Source of the DNA: Corylus avellana
Taxonomy: Eukaryota; Streptophyta; Magnoliopsida; Fagales; Betulaceae
DNA: 64,000 nucleotides
Direction of reading: 5' to 3'
Assembly: GCF_901000735.1 (NCBI RefSeq)
Contig: NC_081546.1
Coordinates: 20,489,586-20,553,585 of the forward strand
The position numbers were made by a program, and so were the translations under genes. Shown piece after piece: positions 48,501 through 60,300 of this stretch (position 1 is the stretch's first letter; every line of letters begins with the position of its first letter). Under the pieces are notes generated by a model, which did no database searches, was not told the origin of the DNA, and saw only the letters and a program-made list of their open reading frames with translations.

Positions 48501-48729
48501 TACAGATCGCCGGCTTCTTATCGTTCTTCTTCTTCTTCTTCGTCTTCTCCTCCAAAGCGATACCGTATACCGCCCTCGGCCTCACCGGGAGGAGCAAATG
48601 CGGGATCCGATAGTATCCGGATTGTCGTCTCGGGTCCGATCGCACAGGGTGGAGCCCCTGGTGGTGACGCAATCCGGTGGCGTTCAGGGTCATGGCACGA
48701 AGATCCGAATGGGAAACGAACATTTTCAT
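42534..48729 (-). CDS. Alpha/beta-hydrolase, UCP031088 family (At1g73750/At1g15060-like)
   Basis: Ten exons encode 553 residues: 48421-48729, 48170-48247, 46768-47104, 46436-46662, 46163-46265, 45361-45461, 45069-45243, 42964-43134, 42751-42851, 42534-42593. All phases join. It is a predicted serine hydrolase or lipase-like enzyme of unknown substrate. The nucleophile elbow is G336-H-S338-M-G340; the acid is D489 or D491 (LAGDQDLICPP) and the histidine H523 or H526 (AHYGHYDLVGGR). SGQGFDTWVLELRGAGLS near 136-153 matches the family's oxyanion-side region, and a charged insert (about 155-300) precedes the catalytic half, as I recall for the family. The basic, Ser/Thr-containing start is compatible with plastid import but not decisive. 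Intron 6 (45244-45360) needs a GC donor (CTG|GCAAGT) to keep the frame. Introns hold a SINE, a MITE and a LINE tail. Confidence 0.92.
44281..44383. repeat. Two-copy 51-bp tandem repeat in hydrolase intron 7
   Basis: ACATATATTTCCTTGGGATA followed by GGCAGATTCYCCTATAAATA... occurs twice back to back with one mismatch. Each unit contains a TATA-like CTATAAATA. Confidence 0.8.
44610..44847 (-). mobile_element. tRNA-derived SINE in hydrolase intron 7
   Basis: On the minus strand a tRNA-like head near 44847, a box-B match (GGTTCGAAACC at about 44787-44797) and a body of about 200 bp end in a poly-A tail seen as T runs at 44617-44637. It lies in the same orientation as the host gene. Confidence 0.7.
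47538..47584 (-). mobile_element. Tail-only LINE insertion in hydrolase intron 2
   Basis: The target-site duplicate ATAAAAGCAGAATT occurs at 47538-47551 and 47571-47584 around a T run plus GATAAGT, which is the minus-strand form of ACTTATC-poly-A. Confidence 0.75.
47758..47934. mobile_element. Small MITE in hydrolase intron 2 (right arm)
   Basis: Counterpart of 32862-33041, with the same AACAG/CTGTT palindromic ends. Confidence 0.6.
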
Positions 48730-48985
48730 CTTTTGTCCCGCGTTGTTGCGGCGAAGGTCGGGAGTTTTGGACGTTGCTTTATTGGCGTTGGAGAGTAGAT
48801 AGAGGGTGGGACCGGTGGGTCACATGGAAGATTCATGTGGGCCGGTTTTTGACTTTTTATTCCCTGTGGGCCCCAACATACTTACGTGTCCAACGTTATC
48901 CATTTTTGCCCACAAAAGTGTCCTTCCTAAAGTCTCTCTCATTGGACACGTGCTCTAGATTACAATAATTGACGTGGCACTCATT
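48730..48985 (-). promoter_or_regulatory. Hydrolase promoter with two ACGT-core elements
   Basis: A G-box, CACGTG (48947-48952), and TGACGTGGC (48970-48978) lie about 220-250 bp upstream of the start codon. ACGT-core pairs of this kind bind bZIP or bHLH factors and are frequent in ABA- or light-responsive promoters. Both are kept in the left copy (G-box at 31849-31854). No clear TATA box is visible at a standard distance. Confidence 0.4.
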
Positions 48986-49601
48986 CAATTATAAAAGATA
49001 AGAATAAAAATTTTGCCCAATGTTCGTGTAAATATTAATTATTTTGTTAAAAAGATAAAGTTTTATTCCAAATTAAATTGATTTTTTTTTCCTGATTTAA
49101 TCTATTAAAGTGGTAGATGTCTAAAATAAATGTGATATTTATATGTATTTTTAATTCTCACATATATTTTTAATAGAGCATATAACAATTATTTTTAAAA
49201 AATTAAATAAAAATCACATGCATTTTGAATATATATCAGTTTTTTGAAAACAATTATCACATGTACAGACAATCGTCTTTAAGAGTGAGATAAGGATATG
49301 ATCCTTTTCATAAATATCAACCAAGCTCTACTTATTCCTAAATCACAAATAAATGGATCAAGATTCTCTATTATAAGTGAAAAAGAGAAAAATTATTTTT
49401 ATGGTCTAGATTAAATTTTATAAATCTAATGATGTATATATTGTCACATTATAAATATGTTGTCATATCATTTAAAATTTTTAAAATAATGTTATGCCAT
49501 GTAAGAGTGGACTTACATGGTCTTTTGGGGGTGGCTCAAGGCCAAAATGGGGCGGGTGGCCACCCCTATAAAATTTTCACTTTTTTTTTTCTTTTTTTTT
49601 T

Positions 49602-49632
<31 letters not shown>

Positions 49633-49869
49633 TATTTATTATTATTATTTTTAATTTTTAGGACATGTGGCATATTATGAGAGTAACACGTAGAATTTCG
49701 TTAATTGGGACTAACATAAACTAACAGAGTTATTAATTTTATCTTTTTCCATAAATGATGTACCATATTTGTCTTATTTTAAAACATAAAAGAAAAAGAT
49801 AAAAAGGTTAAAGTAAGGAGTGGCCGAACAGCCCTCAAGGAGCCACCCCTTTGGCCTTGGGGGTGGCTC

Positions 49870-50212
49870 TGTTACAGTGCTGATATGATTCACACTGTAA
49901 TTGAGCTAAAGTAAAAAAGAAAAGAGAGAAATAATAGAAAGAAAGAGAAGAATGGATAGTATTCTTATTGAACAAGCATTTCGAGGATGCTCACCCTCCA
50001 CCAAGTTCATCAATACACAAATGACTACAAAGCTGCGTATTACATCTTCGTGCAGGCTATTTATAATTCCCTCCATGCTAACTACTACAAGTAACAACAA
50101 TTAACAAGTAGCTAACTTCTACAACTAACAACTTCTTAACCACTTTAACCAACTACTCAACTGTATGGGAGGTTACAATAGAATGATCCATTAACGTAAT
50201 ATACCTATTACA
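49870..50212 (-). mobile_element. Solo LTR, inverted copy
   Basis: Same element as 30609-30950 in reverse, flanked by GGCTC at 49865-49869 and 50213-50217, the complement of the GAGCC target-site duplicate. Confidence 0.85.
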
Positions 50213-50439
50213 GGCTCAGCCACAGGCCATGGGGTGGCTCGGCCACCCCCAAGGCCCAAGGGGGTGGTTTTGGCCACTCCTTTTTGGCTCTTGGGGTGGT
50301 TTGGCCACCACAGAGCCACCCCAAGACCAAAATGGGAGTGGCCGGCCACCCTCATTGGCCAAAATGAGGTGGCTAAAATTTTCTTTTTCTTTTTATTTTT
50401 TATTTTTTAAGGTTTAGTTTTTAAGAAAATATATTATAA

Positions 50440-51076
50440 GTCCTTAAGTCAACGCGCTAAAATTAAAAATTCTTAAGTTTTTTTTTTTTTTTTTTCAAAA
50501 ATTTACTCCTTGGATCAATCGAAACTACAATAAACTTCATACCGTCAAAATTTTTTAACAGCCGTTAAGGCCACTCAAAACTCCTCTTTTGACTTGATTA
50601 AAATATTTATTTTTTATTAATTTAATTTAAAAAATTAAATCTAAAAATTAAAAAAAATAAAAACTAAAAAATAAAAATTGAAAGGTGACCAAGGGTGGCA
50701 CTACCACCCCCCAACCCCTATGGGGTGGTTTGCCCACCCATGGGGTGGCTTGCGGCCACCCCCTGGTGGTTTGGGGTGGGCCACCCCAAACCACCTATGG
50801 GGTGGCCCGCATGCCACCCCAAACCACCCCTGAGGTGGCATGCGAGCCACCCCATAGGCGTTGGGTGGCTGCCACCCTTCAATTTTTTTGTTTTAGATTT
50901 AATTTTTTAAATTAAATTAATAAAAAATTAATATTTTAATCAGGTAAAACGATGCGTTTTGAGTTGCCCTAATTGCTGTTAAAAAATTTTGACGGCAGGA
51001 ATTTTATTGTCATTTCAATTGACCAGGGACTAAATTTTCGAAAGAAAAAAAAAACTTAGAGAGATTTAAATTTTGG
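50440..51076. mobile_element. Foldback DNA element rich in GGGGTGGC/GCCACCCC
   Basis: Outer arms at about 50460-50590 and 50940-51060 are inverted repeats (ATTTACTCCTTGGATCAATCG against TTGACCAGGGACTAAATTTT; ACCGTCAAAATTTTTTAACAG against CTGTTAAAAAATTTTGACGG). The centre holds repeated short GGGGTGGC and GCCACCCC palindromes. No transposase is present. The left half-copy is at 30011-30360. Confidence 0.65.
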
Positions 51077-51500
51077 NNNNNNNNNNNNNNNNNNNNNNNN
51101 NNNNNNNNNNNNNNNNNNNNNNNNNNNNNNNNNNNNNNNNNNNNNNNNNNNNNNNNNNNNNNNNNNNNNNNNNNNNNNNNNNNNNNNNNNNNNNNNNNNN
51201 NNNNNNNNNNNNNNNNNNNNNNNNNNNNNNNNNNNNNNNNNNNNNNNNNNNNNNNNNNNNNNNNNNNNNNNNNNNNNNNNNNNNNNNNNNNNNNNNNNNN
51301 NNNNNNNNNNNNNNNNNNNNNNNNNNNNNNNNNNNNNNNNNNNNNNNNNNNNNNNNNNNNNNNNNNNNNNNNNNNNNNNNNNNNNNNNNNNNNNNNNNNN
51401 NNNNNNNNNNNNNNNNNNNNNNNNNNNNNNNNNNNNNNNNNNNNNNNNNNNNNNNNNNNNNNNNNNNNNNNNNNNNNNNNNNNNNNNNNNNNNNNNNNNN
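51077..51500. other. Assembly gap, 424 N
   Basis: The only gap that is not 100 N, so its size may have been estimated. Confidence 0.99.
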
Positions 51501-52070
51501 TAGGGTTATATACTTTATTCACCCATGTGGTTTAACTTCTTTATTTTTTGACCCTCAGGGTATACTTTTTTTTCACATGAGGTCCCTCTGATTTGTTTAT
51601 AGACAGAAATGGTCCCTTCATCCAAAATTTGACGGAACGCCACGTTAGCACCAATCACGGTTTGACATGTGTCCATATAAGTAATTAAAAAGCAGTAAAA
51701 TTATATTTAATTAATTTTTTTTAAAAAAGAGTGGGGGGGGTAGCTCTTTGGTCATTTGGGAGTGGCCCAAAGGGTGTGCTCCACCCCAAGTAATGAAACT
51801 ATTTTTTAAAAATAAAAAAATAAAAATTTAATTAAATATATTTTTTTTAATGTTTTTAATTTTTTTTAATTTTTTTTAATTAATTAATTATATGGACATG
51901 TGTTAAACCGTGATTGGTGCTGCCATGTTGTTCTATCAAATTTTGGACGGATGGACCATCTCCGTCTTTAGACAAACCAAAAGGACCTCCTGTGATAAAA
52001 AGTAAACCCTAGGGGTCAAAAAATAAAAAAAGTTAAACCACATGAGTGAATAAGGTATTTAACCCTATTA
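51501..52070. mobile_element. Foldback MITE with ~200-bp terminal inverted repeats
   Basis: It begins TAGGGTTATATACTTTATTC and ends GAATAAGGTATTTAACCCTA. The arms pair over about 200 bp, including GGTTTAACTTCTTTATTTTT, CCAATCACGGTTTGACATGTG and their complements. The AT-rich centre has a short GTGGCCCAAAGGGTGTGC stretch. Its left end touches the gap, so the target-site duplicate cannot be checked. Confidence 0.8.
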
Positions 52071-54325
52071 TTTATTATTTTTAATTTTTAGGACACGTGT
52101 CGTAATATTAATGGGGATGACGTGGAATTCCGTTAAGTGGGATTGACAAAAACTAATGGAGATATTGATTTTGTTTTTTCGCATAAGTGAGGTACCAAAT
52201 TTGTTTAATTTTAAAACATAGGGAGAAAAAAAAATAAAAACATTCAAACCGAAATATCAAAAAAGTTATTGACCCAATTTTTTACCGTCGCTATAAAAAC
52301 ACAACTTTTTATACCAGGACCCGACAATGTTAATTTTTCACACCCCAATGGTTTCACCATTTCAGCCTTCTACCACACTTGACAAATACACACTCGCGGA
52401 ATCTCGTGTGCCCAATTGCTTGTATCATAGAGAGAGACCCATTATAAAACCTTTTTTTTTTATGGGGAATCCTTCCGAAGTAAGGCCACGACAAAGCACA
52501 CAGCAGTGCCTAGGAAGCTCTCTTCACCAACCAAGGTTAAGGAAATCACCACACACAACATAATCACAACAACTATTTTATTAAATGACTTGCATTAATA
52601 TATCTTTATCAGCTTAAGATTGTACATGAACAATCTTTCACAATAAAATATAAAATGAAAGAATTAGAATAAAACATAATACGACATCGCTTATTTTAAT
52701 AAAAAAAATAATAAACACTTTCAAGTTATTATCAACTACTAGTAGCCTTTTCTTTTGATTTTTTAATCTTTTAGGGTAAATGTGCAATTTTAAAATGACT
52801 TCAATGGAAAAATAGCCGGAATTTATACGGAGGGAATAGTTTGTTAAATAGGTATACCACATATAGTGATTTGTCACTTTTTAAATCATAGGAAATTGTT
52901 TGGCAAGGTCCAAGCTCATGACCAATTTTAAAATGTTTCCTTATTAAATCCATATTAATTAAGTTCTGAGAGTTTTAGTAGGTTTATGTCTCATGGACTT
53001 CTTATTATGAAAAGCAATAAAGTTAAAGTTCTAGGTTAAAATACTAGACTCCCTCGAAGTGATTGGTCTTTTCTCTCTTTCTCTTTTCAAGTCACAAACT
53101 TGTAAAGTTCTACATAATTGGGATCTCTTAGACCAAGTATTCTCGATCATTTGCTAGGAAAAAAGAAAATTTGTCACATGAGAGTGGGACGTTTTGAAGT
53201 TGAGGAGTGTTACACATACTCTGAAGCGTTCACTCTTAACTTGACATTGAAAATTGCCATTAAATGCTACATGTAGCACCCAACTATGAGCACTTGAAAT
53301 ATATGTAGCATTTTCGTTTAAGTTGCATAACAACTTTGATGTTACTTATACAATTGACTGCTACCATTTGCTCCTAAAAGATATGCTGATCTACCAAGTG
53401 CCTTAAAAAGATGTTCAGAAAACGTAGAGCACTCTAACCAAGTGGATATCTTATACTTAACGCATTTCGATCAGAAACACTCTTATAATTTCTAAATATC
53501 TTCTTCAAGACTAAACAATTTTGCATGTTATTCACTTAGAACCTATTTGAAATTAAGTTAAGGAGCTTAAAAAGTATTTTTAGTACTTAACAAGTTGTGC
53601 CAAATAAAAATGAGTCGATTCGGTAAAAAACTTAAAAAAAAAAAAAAAAAAACCACTTTTTGTTTGACTTTTTTTCTTAAAAAAGCCTAAAACTGCATTT
53701 TGGAGGAAGTTTGAAAATGAGGCTTTTTCTATAAACAAAAGCTCTATTCCCAATACAATCCCAAGCAGGCACTCAATAATTTGCTTGTCAATTCATTGTT
53801 GTGTGTACATACTAGCATATGGTTGCTTACTTTTGCGGCAACCTTTAAGAAATGTAGCTTGTGCTCTTGCCTTGATTACTTGCTAGGTACCCTACATCAA
53901 AAGCACATTATTTTTTTAATTAACATGGGACATGCATATGATTTTTTTAATAATGTTCATGTCCCCATTAATATACTTACAAATAAAAAACGAGTTGGAA
54001 TTTTCAATTAGTCTAATCAAATGATACAGAGAAAAGAACTCCAATGGCTACAACCATCCAATCAAATCACTTTTGTTGGATACTCTTTCGAATCAAACAA
54101 TAAATGAAGAACAAACACCGAGAAAAGCATCTCTTGTACAGCTAAAGAATAAGCAATTGAAAGAAACAAGAAGAGGGATTTTTGTGATCCTAGCCTTATG
54201 ACAAGTCATTTCATCTCAATTTAAACATCTGACTTCTTGTGAAGAAAATTTCCACTGCTTTGTTAGACAACAAATTGAATGCCACAAGCAAAACTTACAG
54301 CCTGGTCCATTGACAAGCAGAGTAT
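52071..54325. other. Intergenic region between hydrolase and MurG genes
   Basis: 52071-52230 is a detached arm of the foldback family seen at 49640-49800. A TATA-like GCTATAAAAACAC lies near 52290. A poly-A run lies near 53634-53652. No supported gene is present; the right end should include the MurG 3' untranslated region. Confidence 0.45.
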
Positions 54326-57300
54326 TTAGTGCTTCTCCTTTGCCGTTGAAAAGTTGACTAAAGATAAAATGTGTTGAGCAATCTCCGCAGAGGCATAGGG
54401 CTTTGCAATTTTGAGAGCCCTCTCAGACATATCTGCCATCTTTCTCTCATCCCCTGCCAAATGCGAAAACAATTTTACAGAAATATATTAAGTTTTTGTT
54501 TTTTTCTACAGGAAATACTATGTTAGCAATTTGTCGAACATTATTGTCACAATATAAACACACAAACACATGTATGCCACAATGATATTGAAAGAATCAG
54601 AAGTACACTCAACCTGTATTATTTGATTGTTGAATATATAGTTTCAAAGCTTTTATGGGAAGTTGCAAAGAACTATAAATGTGAGGGCTTCATGTTCAAG
54701 TCAAACAAAAAAAAGGATGCCACAACCAAAATTACATGCCACAGCCATATGAAGTTTTAATGTGGTAAAACATTAGAGGAAACAATACTGGTGTAGGCCT
54801 TTCTATTTGTTTAAGAACCACAAGCAACACCAGGCAAAGTATTTGAGGAAGCAACTTCAGGAAAAGCAATGGTGGGTAATGGCACCGAAGCTTAAGAACC
54901 AAAATGTTATAGGAAGCAATCTCACCTGATCCATGTATCTTCACAAGTAAGCATAAAACCATCAATGAGTTGTCAAGGCAAAGAGGAAGGTGTCTATTTA
55001 TAAGTTGAAATCTGTTGTGGGCTCGGGTATAGGCTAGGAGTACCATGGTTCTTCTGGACCCACTGGGAAGAGAATGCAGTTTTCTCACCCGACACCTATA
55101 AGCGGGTCATCGATGAAATGGCGTGAGGGTTGAACAGGAGACCCAGGGGCATCGTCTTCGAAAGGTGGCACGCGCTTAGTGACAAGGTCGCCGACAGTCA
55201 CGGAAGCCCCCGCCACCGTTCCTATAACTCTCATGGACTCACCTGGAGCTCTTCCCGGTGGTGAGGTCTCGTTAGGTGGTGCCGGAGATCATCAGAGTTT
55301 ACCGGCGATTACGCTATTGGCCAGGGGAAAGGCAGGCTCCTCTCAGATTTCGACAGAGAAGCCATCGCCGGTAGCTCTCACAGTCGATCCAGAATTGACC
55401 GTGTCTAGAAAGGACTCTGGCGGGATGGGTTCGTGAATTAAGGCCGGTGAGTCCCTGATTTCGCCGAAGGCTGTGTTGTTGTTCAGTGGGGAGGAGGCCG
55501 CGCATCAGACGACGTCAGAGATATCATCTCCAATGATTGAGGTTAGAGATTTGGTGCCTTGGTCTCATGGTGTTGGGAATCAGGAAGGCGCTCAAGTTAG
55601 TGAGGGGATGGGCATTCCTCAGGAACAAGGGTTTTTTGTTGGTTATCCTAGTTACTCCCACCCACCCGATGGGGCCCATACAAGTATAGGACTCGGGTGT
55701 TCAAAACAGGTGGAGATGCGTGAAGCTGGCTAGTCTGTTGGAGAGGATGACAGGGTGGCTGAGACACGAGATGAAGTTCAGGTTCCTTGTGAGGTCGATG
55801 TGCCTTCTCCTTTGAATACGTATGGTCTTACTACAGGGGGTGCGTTGGGCTATTCGGACTGGGTTATTCAATGTGCTAACGAGATTTATCCGATTGTGGG
55901 AATTTCGTACACGGGTCATAAGCTGCAATTGTTAGCTCTATTAACTTTTTTAGAAGAGGAATGGAGGAATAATGCGATGGTGATGAATATGAGCAGCGGC
56001 ACTAAGGGCAAGAGGGAGGTTAGGAATTTGGAGTGCTCAGTGAATTATGACGCTAGAAATATGAGCTCTAGCCATGGCAATATGAAGGGGAGGGGGCATG
56101 TAGTAGCCTTATGAAGCTAAGCATTCTGTCTTGGAATGTGAGAGGGTAGAACAAGAGGGATAAACATTTGAGGGTGAGTAATTTGCTCAGAGATTGGAAA
56201 GTAGATATTGTTTGTCTTCAAGAAACCAAGATTCAGGGTATGTCTCGCAATATTATCCATAGCTTATGGGGGCAGAATCATGTGGATTGGTGTTGTTTGG
56301 ATTCTAGAGGGGCTTCGGGTGGTATTTTGATTATGTGGGATAACAGGGTGGTGGAGAAGGTCGATGTTTGTGTAGGGAATTACACACTGGTGGTGTCTTT
56401 CAGGAATATTGGGGATCATTCTGTTTGGGCTTTTGCAGGGGTTTATGGTCCGAACCTCACCAGGGATAGAAGGCTCATTTGGGAGGAGTTGGCTGGTGTT
56501 ATTAGTTGGTGGGATATGCCGTGGTGCATTGGGGGTGATTTTAATGTCACTCGGTTCCCTAGTGAAAGATCAGGTGAAGTTCATCTAGATTTGGCTATAA
56601 TGGAATTTTCGAACTTTATTTCTGAACAAGGGCTTATGAATCTTCCCCTGATCGGGGGTTCGTTTACTTGGTCGATTTCTAATGATCCCCCTATGTGGTC
56701 AAGGATTGATTGGTTTCTTGTTTCCCCAGAGTTGGAGGCGTGGTTTCCAAGGGTCCTATGCTCGGATCATTTCCCAATCATTCTTGAGTTGGGGGATGTG
56801 TTAAGGGGGAAAAGACTGTTCAAATTCGAAAATATGTGGCTTAAAGTGGAAGGGTTTGTGGCTCTAGTGAAACACTGGTGGGACTCATATGTGTTTCATG
56901 GTACGCCGAGCTTTGTTCTTGCTTGCAAGCTCAAGGCCCTGAAGATGAATTTGAAGACTTGGAATGAGGAGGTGTTTGGCGACATTGGTAGGACTAAGAG
57001 GATGCTTCTTGAAGAGCTCCGGTTAATAGATGTGAATGAAGGAAGTAGGGCCTTGGATGTGGAGGAGGTTATGAGGAAGGCAGAGGTGGTTCGAGAGTTA
57101 GAGAATTGCATCCTTATGGAGGAGGTGAGTTGGAGGCAGAAATCTAGGGTGATGTGAATGAAAGAAGGCAATAAGTGTACTAAATTCTTTCACTCCATAG
57201 CCAACTCGAATAGAAGACACAACTCTATAGATACTCTTATGATTAGAGACAATCCCTCTTCAAATCCGACCGAAATTAGTGAGCACATTGTGGAGTTCTA

Positions 57301-60300
57301 TCAAAAACCTTTTACTGAGCAATGCCGTTGGAGGCCTATGGTTGATGGTGTTTCTTTTGATTCCATTTCAGAGGTTGAAGCTAGTTGGTTGGAGAGGGAC
57401 TTTGAAGAGGATGAGGTTAGAAAGGTAGTATTTAAAATGAATGGCAATAATGCATCGGGCCTTGATGGGTTTTCTATGGCCTTCTTTCAGACTTGCTAGG
57501 AGGTCGTGAGGGAGGATATTATGAAGGTGTTTAGTGCATTTCATGTAGGAGGGATGTTCGAGAAAAGCCTTAATGCTTCGTTCATTTCTCTTATTCCAAA
57601 GGTTCCTGGCGGTATCAACCTCAAAGACTTTCGGCCGATTAGCCTTGTGGGAGGTATCTACAAAATCATAGCCAAGGTCTTAGCAAATAGACTGAAGGTA
57701 GTTCTGGATAAGATTATACTCCAGTCGCAAAGTGCTTTTATCAAGGGTAGGCAGATTCTAGATCCTATCTTGATTTCTAATAAATGCCTTGATAGTCAGT
57801 TGAGATCGGGGGAGTCAGGGGTTATTTGCAAAATGGATCTAGAAAAAGCTTATGATCATGTGAATTGGGATTTCTTGTTATATTTGCTGAAGAAATGTGG
57901 ATTTGGAGGGATTTGGTGCTCTTGGATAGAACATTGCATTTCTTTGATGCGGTTCTCGATTCTGGTCAATAGTTCTCATAATGATTTTTTTAGCAGTTCC
58001 AGGGGTTTGAAATAAGGGGACCCCCTGTCTCCTCTGCTGTTTGTTTTTGTAATGGAAGCCTTAAGCAGGATGATTTCGGCGGCAGTTAGTGGGGGGCTAA
58101 TAGAAGGCTTCAAAGTCTGTAATGCTACGTTCTCTCATCTTTTGTTTGCTGATGATACCTTGATTTTTTGCAATGCATGCCCGCCCAGTTACGCTATTTG
58201 CAGAGTTTATTTTTGCTTTTTGAAGCTGCTTCCGGTCTAAAGGTTAACTTGGCTAAGTCGGTGTTAATTCCTGTGAGGAATGTGGAGCAAGTGAACAGGT
58301 TAGCCAGTATTCTAGGGTGTGGGGTTGCCTCTTTGCCAGTAAAGTACCTTAGTTTGCCGTTGAGGGCCTCTTTTAAGGCCAAGCATATTTGGGATGAAGT
58401 TATTGAGAAGATAGAACGTTGGTTGGCCGGTTGGAAAAGGTTGTATTTGTCGAAGGGGGCAGGGTCACGCTTATCAAGAGCACTCTCGCCAACTTGCCTA
58501 CTTACTTTTTTGTCTCTTTTCCCTATTCCAGCTAGTGTTGCTAAGCGCATTCAGAAGATACAGCAAAATTTCTTATGGGGTGGGCTAGGCGAAGAATTCA
58601 AGTACCATCTGGTGAAGTGGTCAAAGGTTTGCACTCCGATTAAGGAGGGCGGATTGGGTATTAGGAACTTAATGGTGTTCAATCGCGCTCTGCTAGAGAA
58701 ATGGTTGTGACGTTATGGATTGGAGAGAGATACTTGGTGGAGGGTTGCAGTGGATGCGAAGTTTGGAAGTTTATGGGGAGGGTGGTGCTCCATGGAGACG
58801 GGAGGAACTTTTGGGGTCGGGTTATGGAAGAGCATGAGGAAAGGGTGGGACATTTTCAAAGGCTTCACGTGAATGGAGGTAGGGGATGGGACTAGGGTTC
58901 GATTCTGGCATGATTTGTGGTGTGGTGATACGGCTCTCAAGATAGCTTTCCCAAGTTTATTTAGTATTGCTTGTGCGAAAGACGCCTCAGTTGCGGCACA
59001 TTTGGAGGTGTTGGGTGGCTCTAATCAGTGGAACGTTAGTTTTTCTAGAAAGGCTCATGATTGGGAGGTGGAGGTATTTGCCTCTTTTTTTCAGGTGTTG
59101 CATTCTGCTCGAGTGAGACGAGGGTGTGAAGATAGGTTGTGGTGGATCTCCTCCAAAAGAGGCCGTTTCAAGGTCAAGCTTCTCTTTGCTTCCTTGGCAA
59201 CTACTGAAGGGAGGCGATTCCCTTGGAAGAGTGTGTGGCGCACACAAGCGCCTCCGAGGGCGATCTTCTTGGTTTGGTCGGTAGCTTTGGGCAAAATTTT
59301 GACTCTAGATAACCTCAGGAAGCGGCATGTGATTGTGACAAACAGATGTTGTATGTGCAAGAGAAGTGAGGAGACGGTGGATCATCTTCTTCTTCATTGC
59401 GAGGTAGCTTATGCTTTGTGGAGTGCCTTTTTGGTCGGTTTGGGTTGTCTTGGGTGATGCCAAGACGAGTTTCTGAATTACTCGACTGTTGGTTTGTCTT
59501 CAAGGAGGAGGGGAAGTGCCGCGGTTTGGAAGATGGTGCCCACTTGCTTTTTTCGGTGTTTATGGAGGGAGAGAAATAATAGGTGTTTTTTAGGACTTGG
59601 AGGGGTCATTGGAAGACATATTATCCTCTTGCTTTCACACTTTGTACCTTTGGACTGTTGCACATGTTTTTCCGATGTCGATTAATTATGATAATTTTCT
59701 TGCTCGCTTTTCCCTTTCTAGCTAAGTGATCCTTTTGTATACTCCTGGTGTACTTGGGGGCGCCTGAACGCTTTCAATAAGATTGACTATTACTTATCAA
59801 AAAAAAAAGTTGTCATATAATTGTTTGTCTTATCGACAGTTTCCACATTGGAGGGAGATAAAGAATGACAGCTAAACGTTGTCCCTTTTGGTTGCCCTAG
59901 TACCTACTTATGTTGGCTAAAATGCAAATTTGCTAGGTCATATAGATGATTCCGGGCACCACCAATGCAGTCTGTAGTAATCAGCTGTTTGGACTAAACC
60001 ATAGCCTCTTCATCCTATTCGCAACTTAAAGATCCTAATGCACTCCGCAATCTCATCTTTCTAGGATTTCATGCAAACTAAAAAGTTTCTAAATTTAGCT
60101 CAGTAAAGGACAATGGCACGACACAAAGTATTTTAGAGTTGCAGTATATAAAAAAAATCTGGGGAATTCAGATCCAATTATGATTTGAAAGGCAATTTAG
60201 AGTTCTTTAATCTCATTACAGTACAGTAATCATGACTTCCAGACCCTGATTTCCACGAATGAAAACGAGGCAACAGATTCTCGTACCTAATATCTCTTCA

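Larger units (their letters stand above)
47530..50797 (-). repeat. Right arm of the 3.3-kb inverted duplication
   Basis: Reverse complement of 30011-33276. This arm is anchored: it contains the promoter and first two exons of the complete hydrolase gene and continues without a gap on both sides. Confidence 0.92.
55100..59798 (+). mobile_element. L1-type LINE, decayed, in MurG intron 4
   Basis: A GC-richer block of about 4.7 kb runs antisense to MurG. It has a 3' part of ORF1, an ORF2 with endonuclease, reverse transcriptase and a C-terminal zinc-binding region, and a tail ending ATTACTTATC plus poly-A at about 59789-59798. The 5' boundary is uncertain (about 55060-55180) and no target-site duplicate was confirmed. 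At least five stops and one frameshift interrupt ORF2, so it cannot move by itself. Confidence 0.9.

Noticed and set aside
54732..55088. 118-codon minus-strand frame upstream of the LINE
   Set aside because: It lies in MurG intron 4, lacks any recognised domain, and probably overlaps the LINE border or intron sequence.
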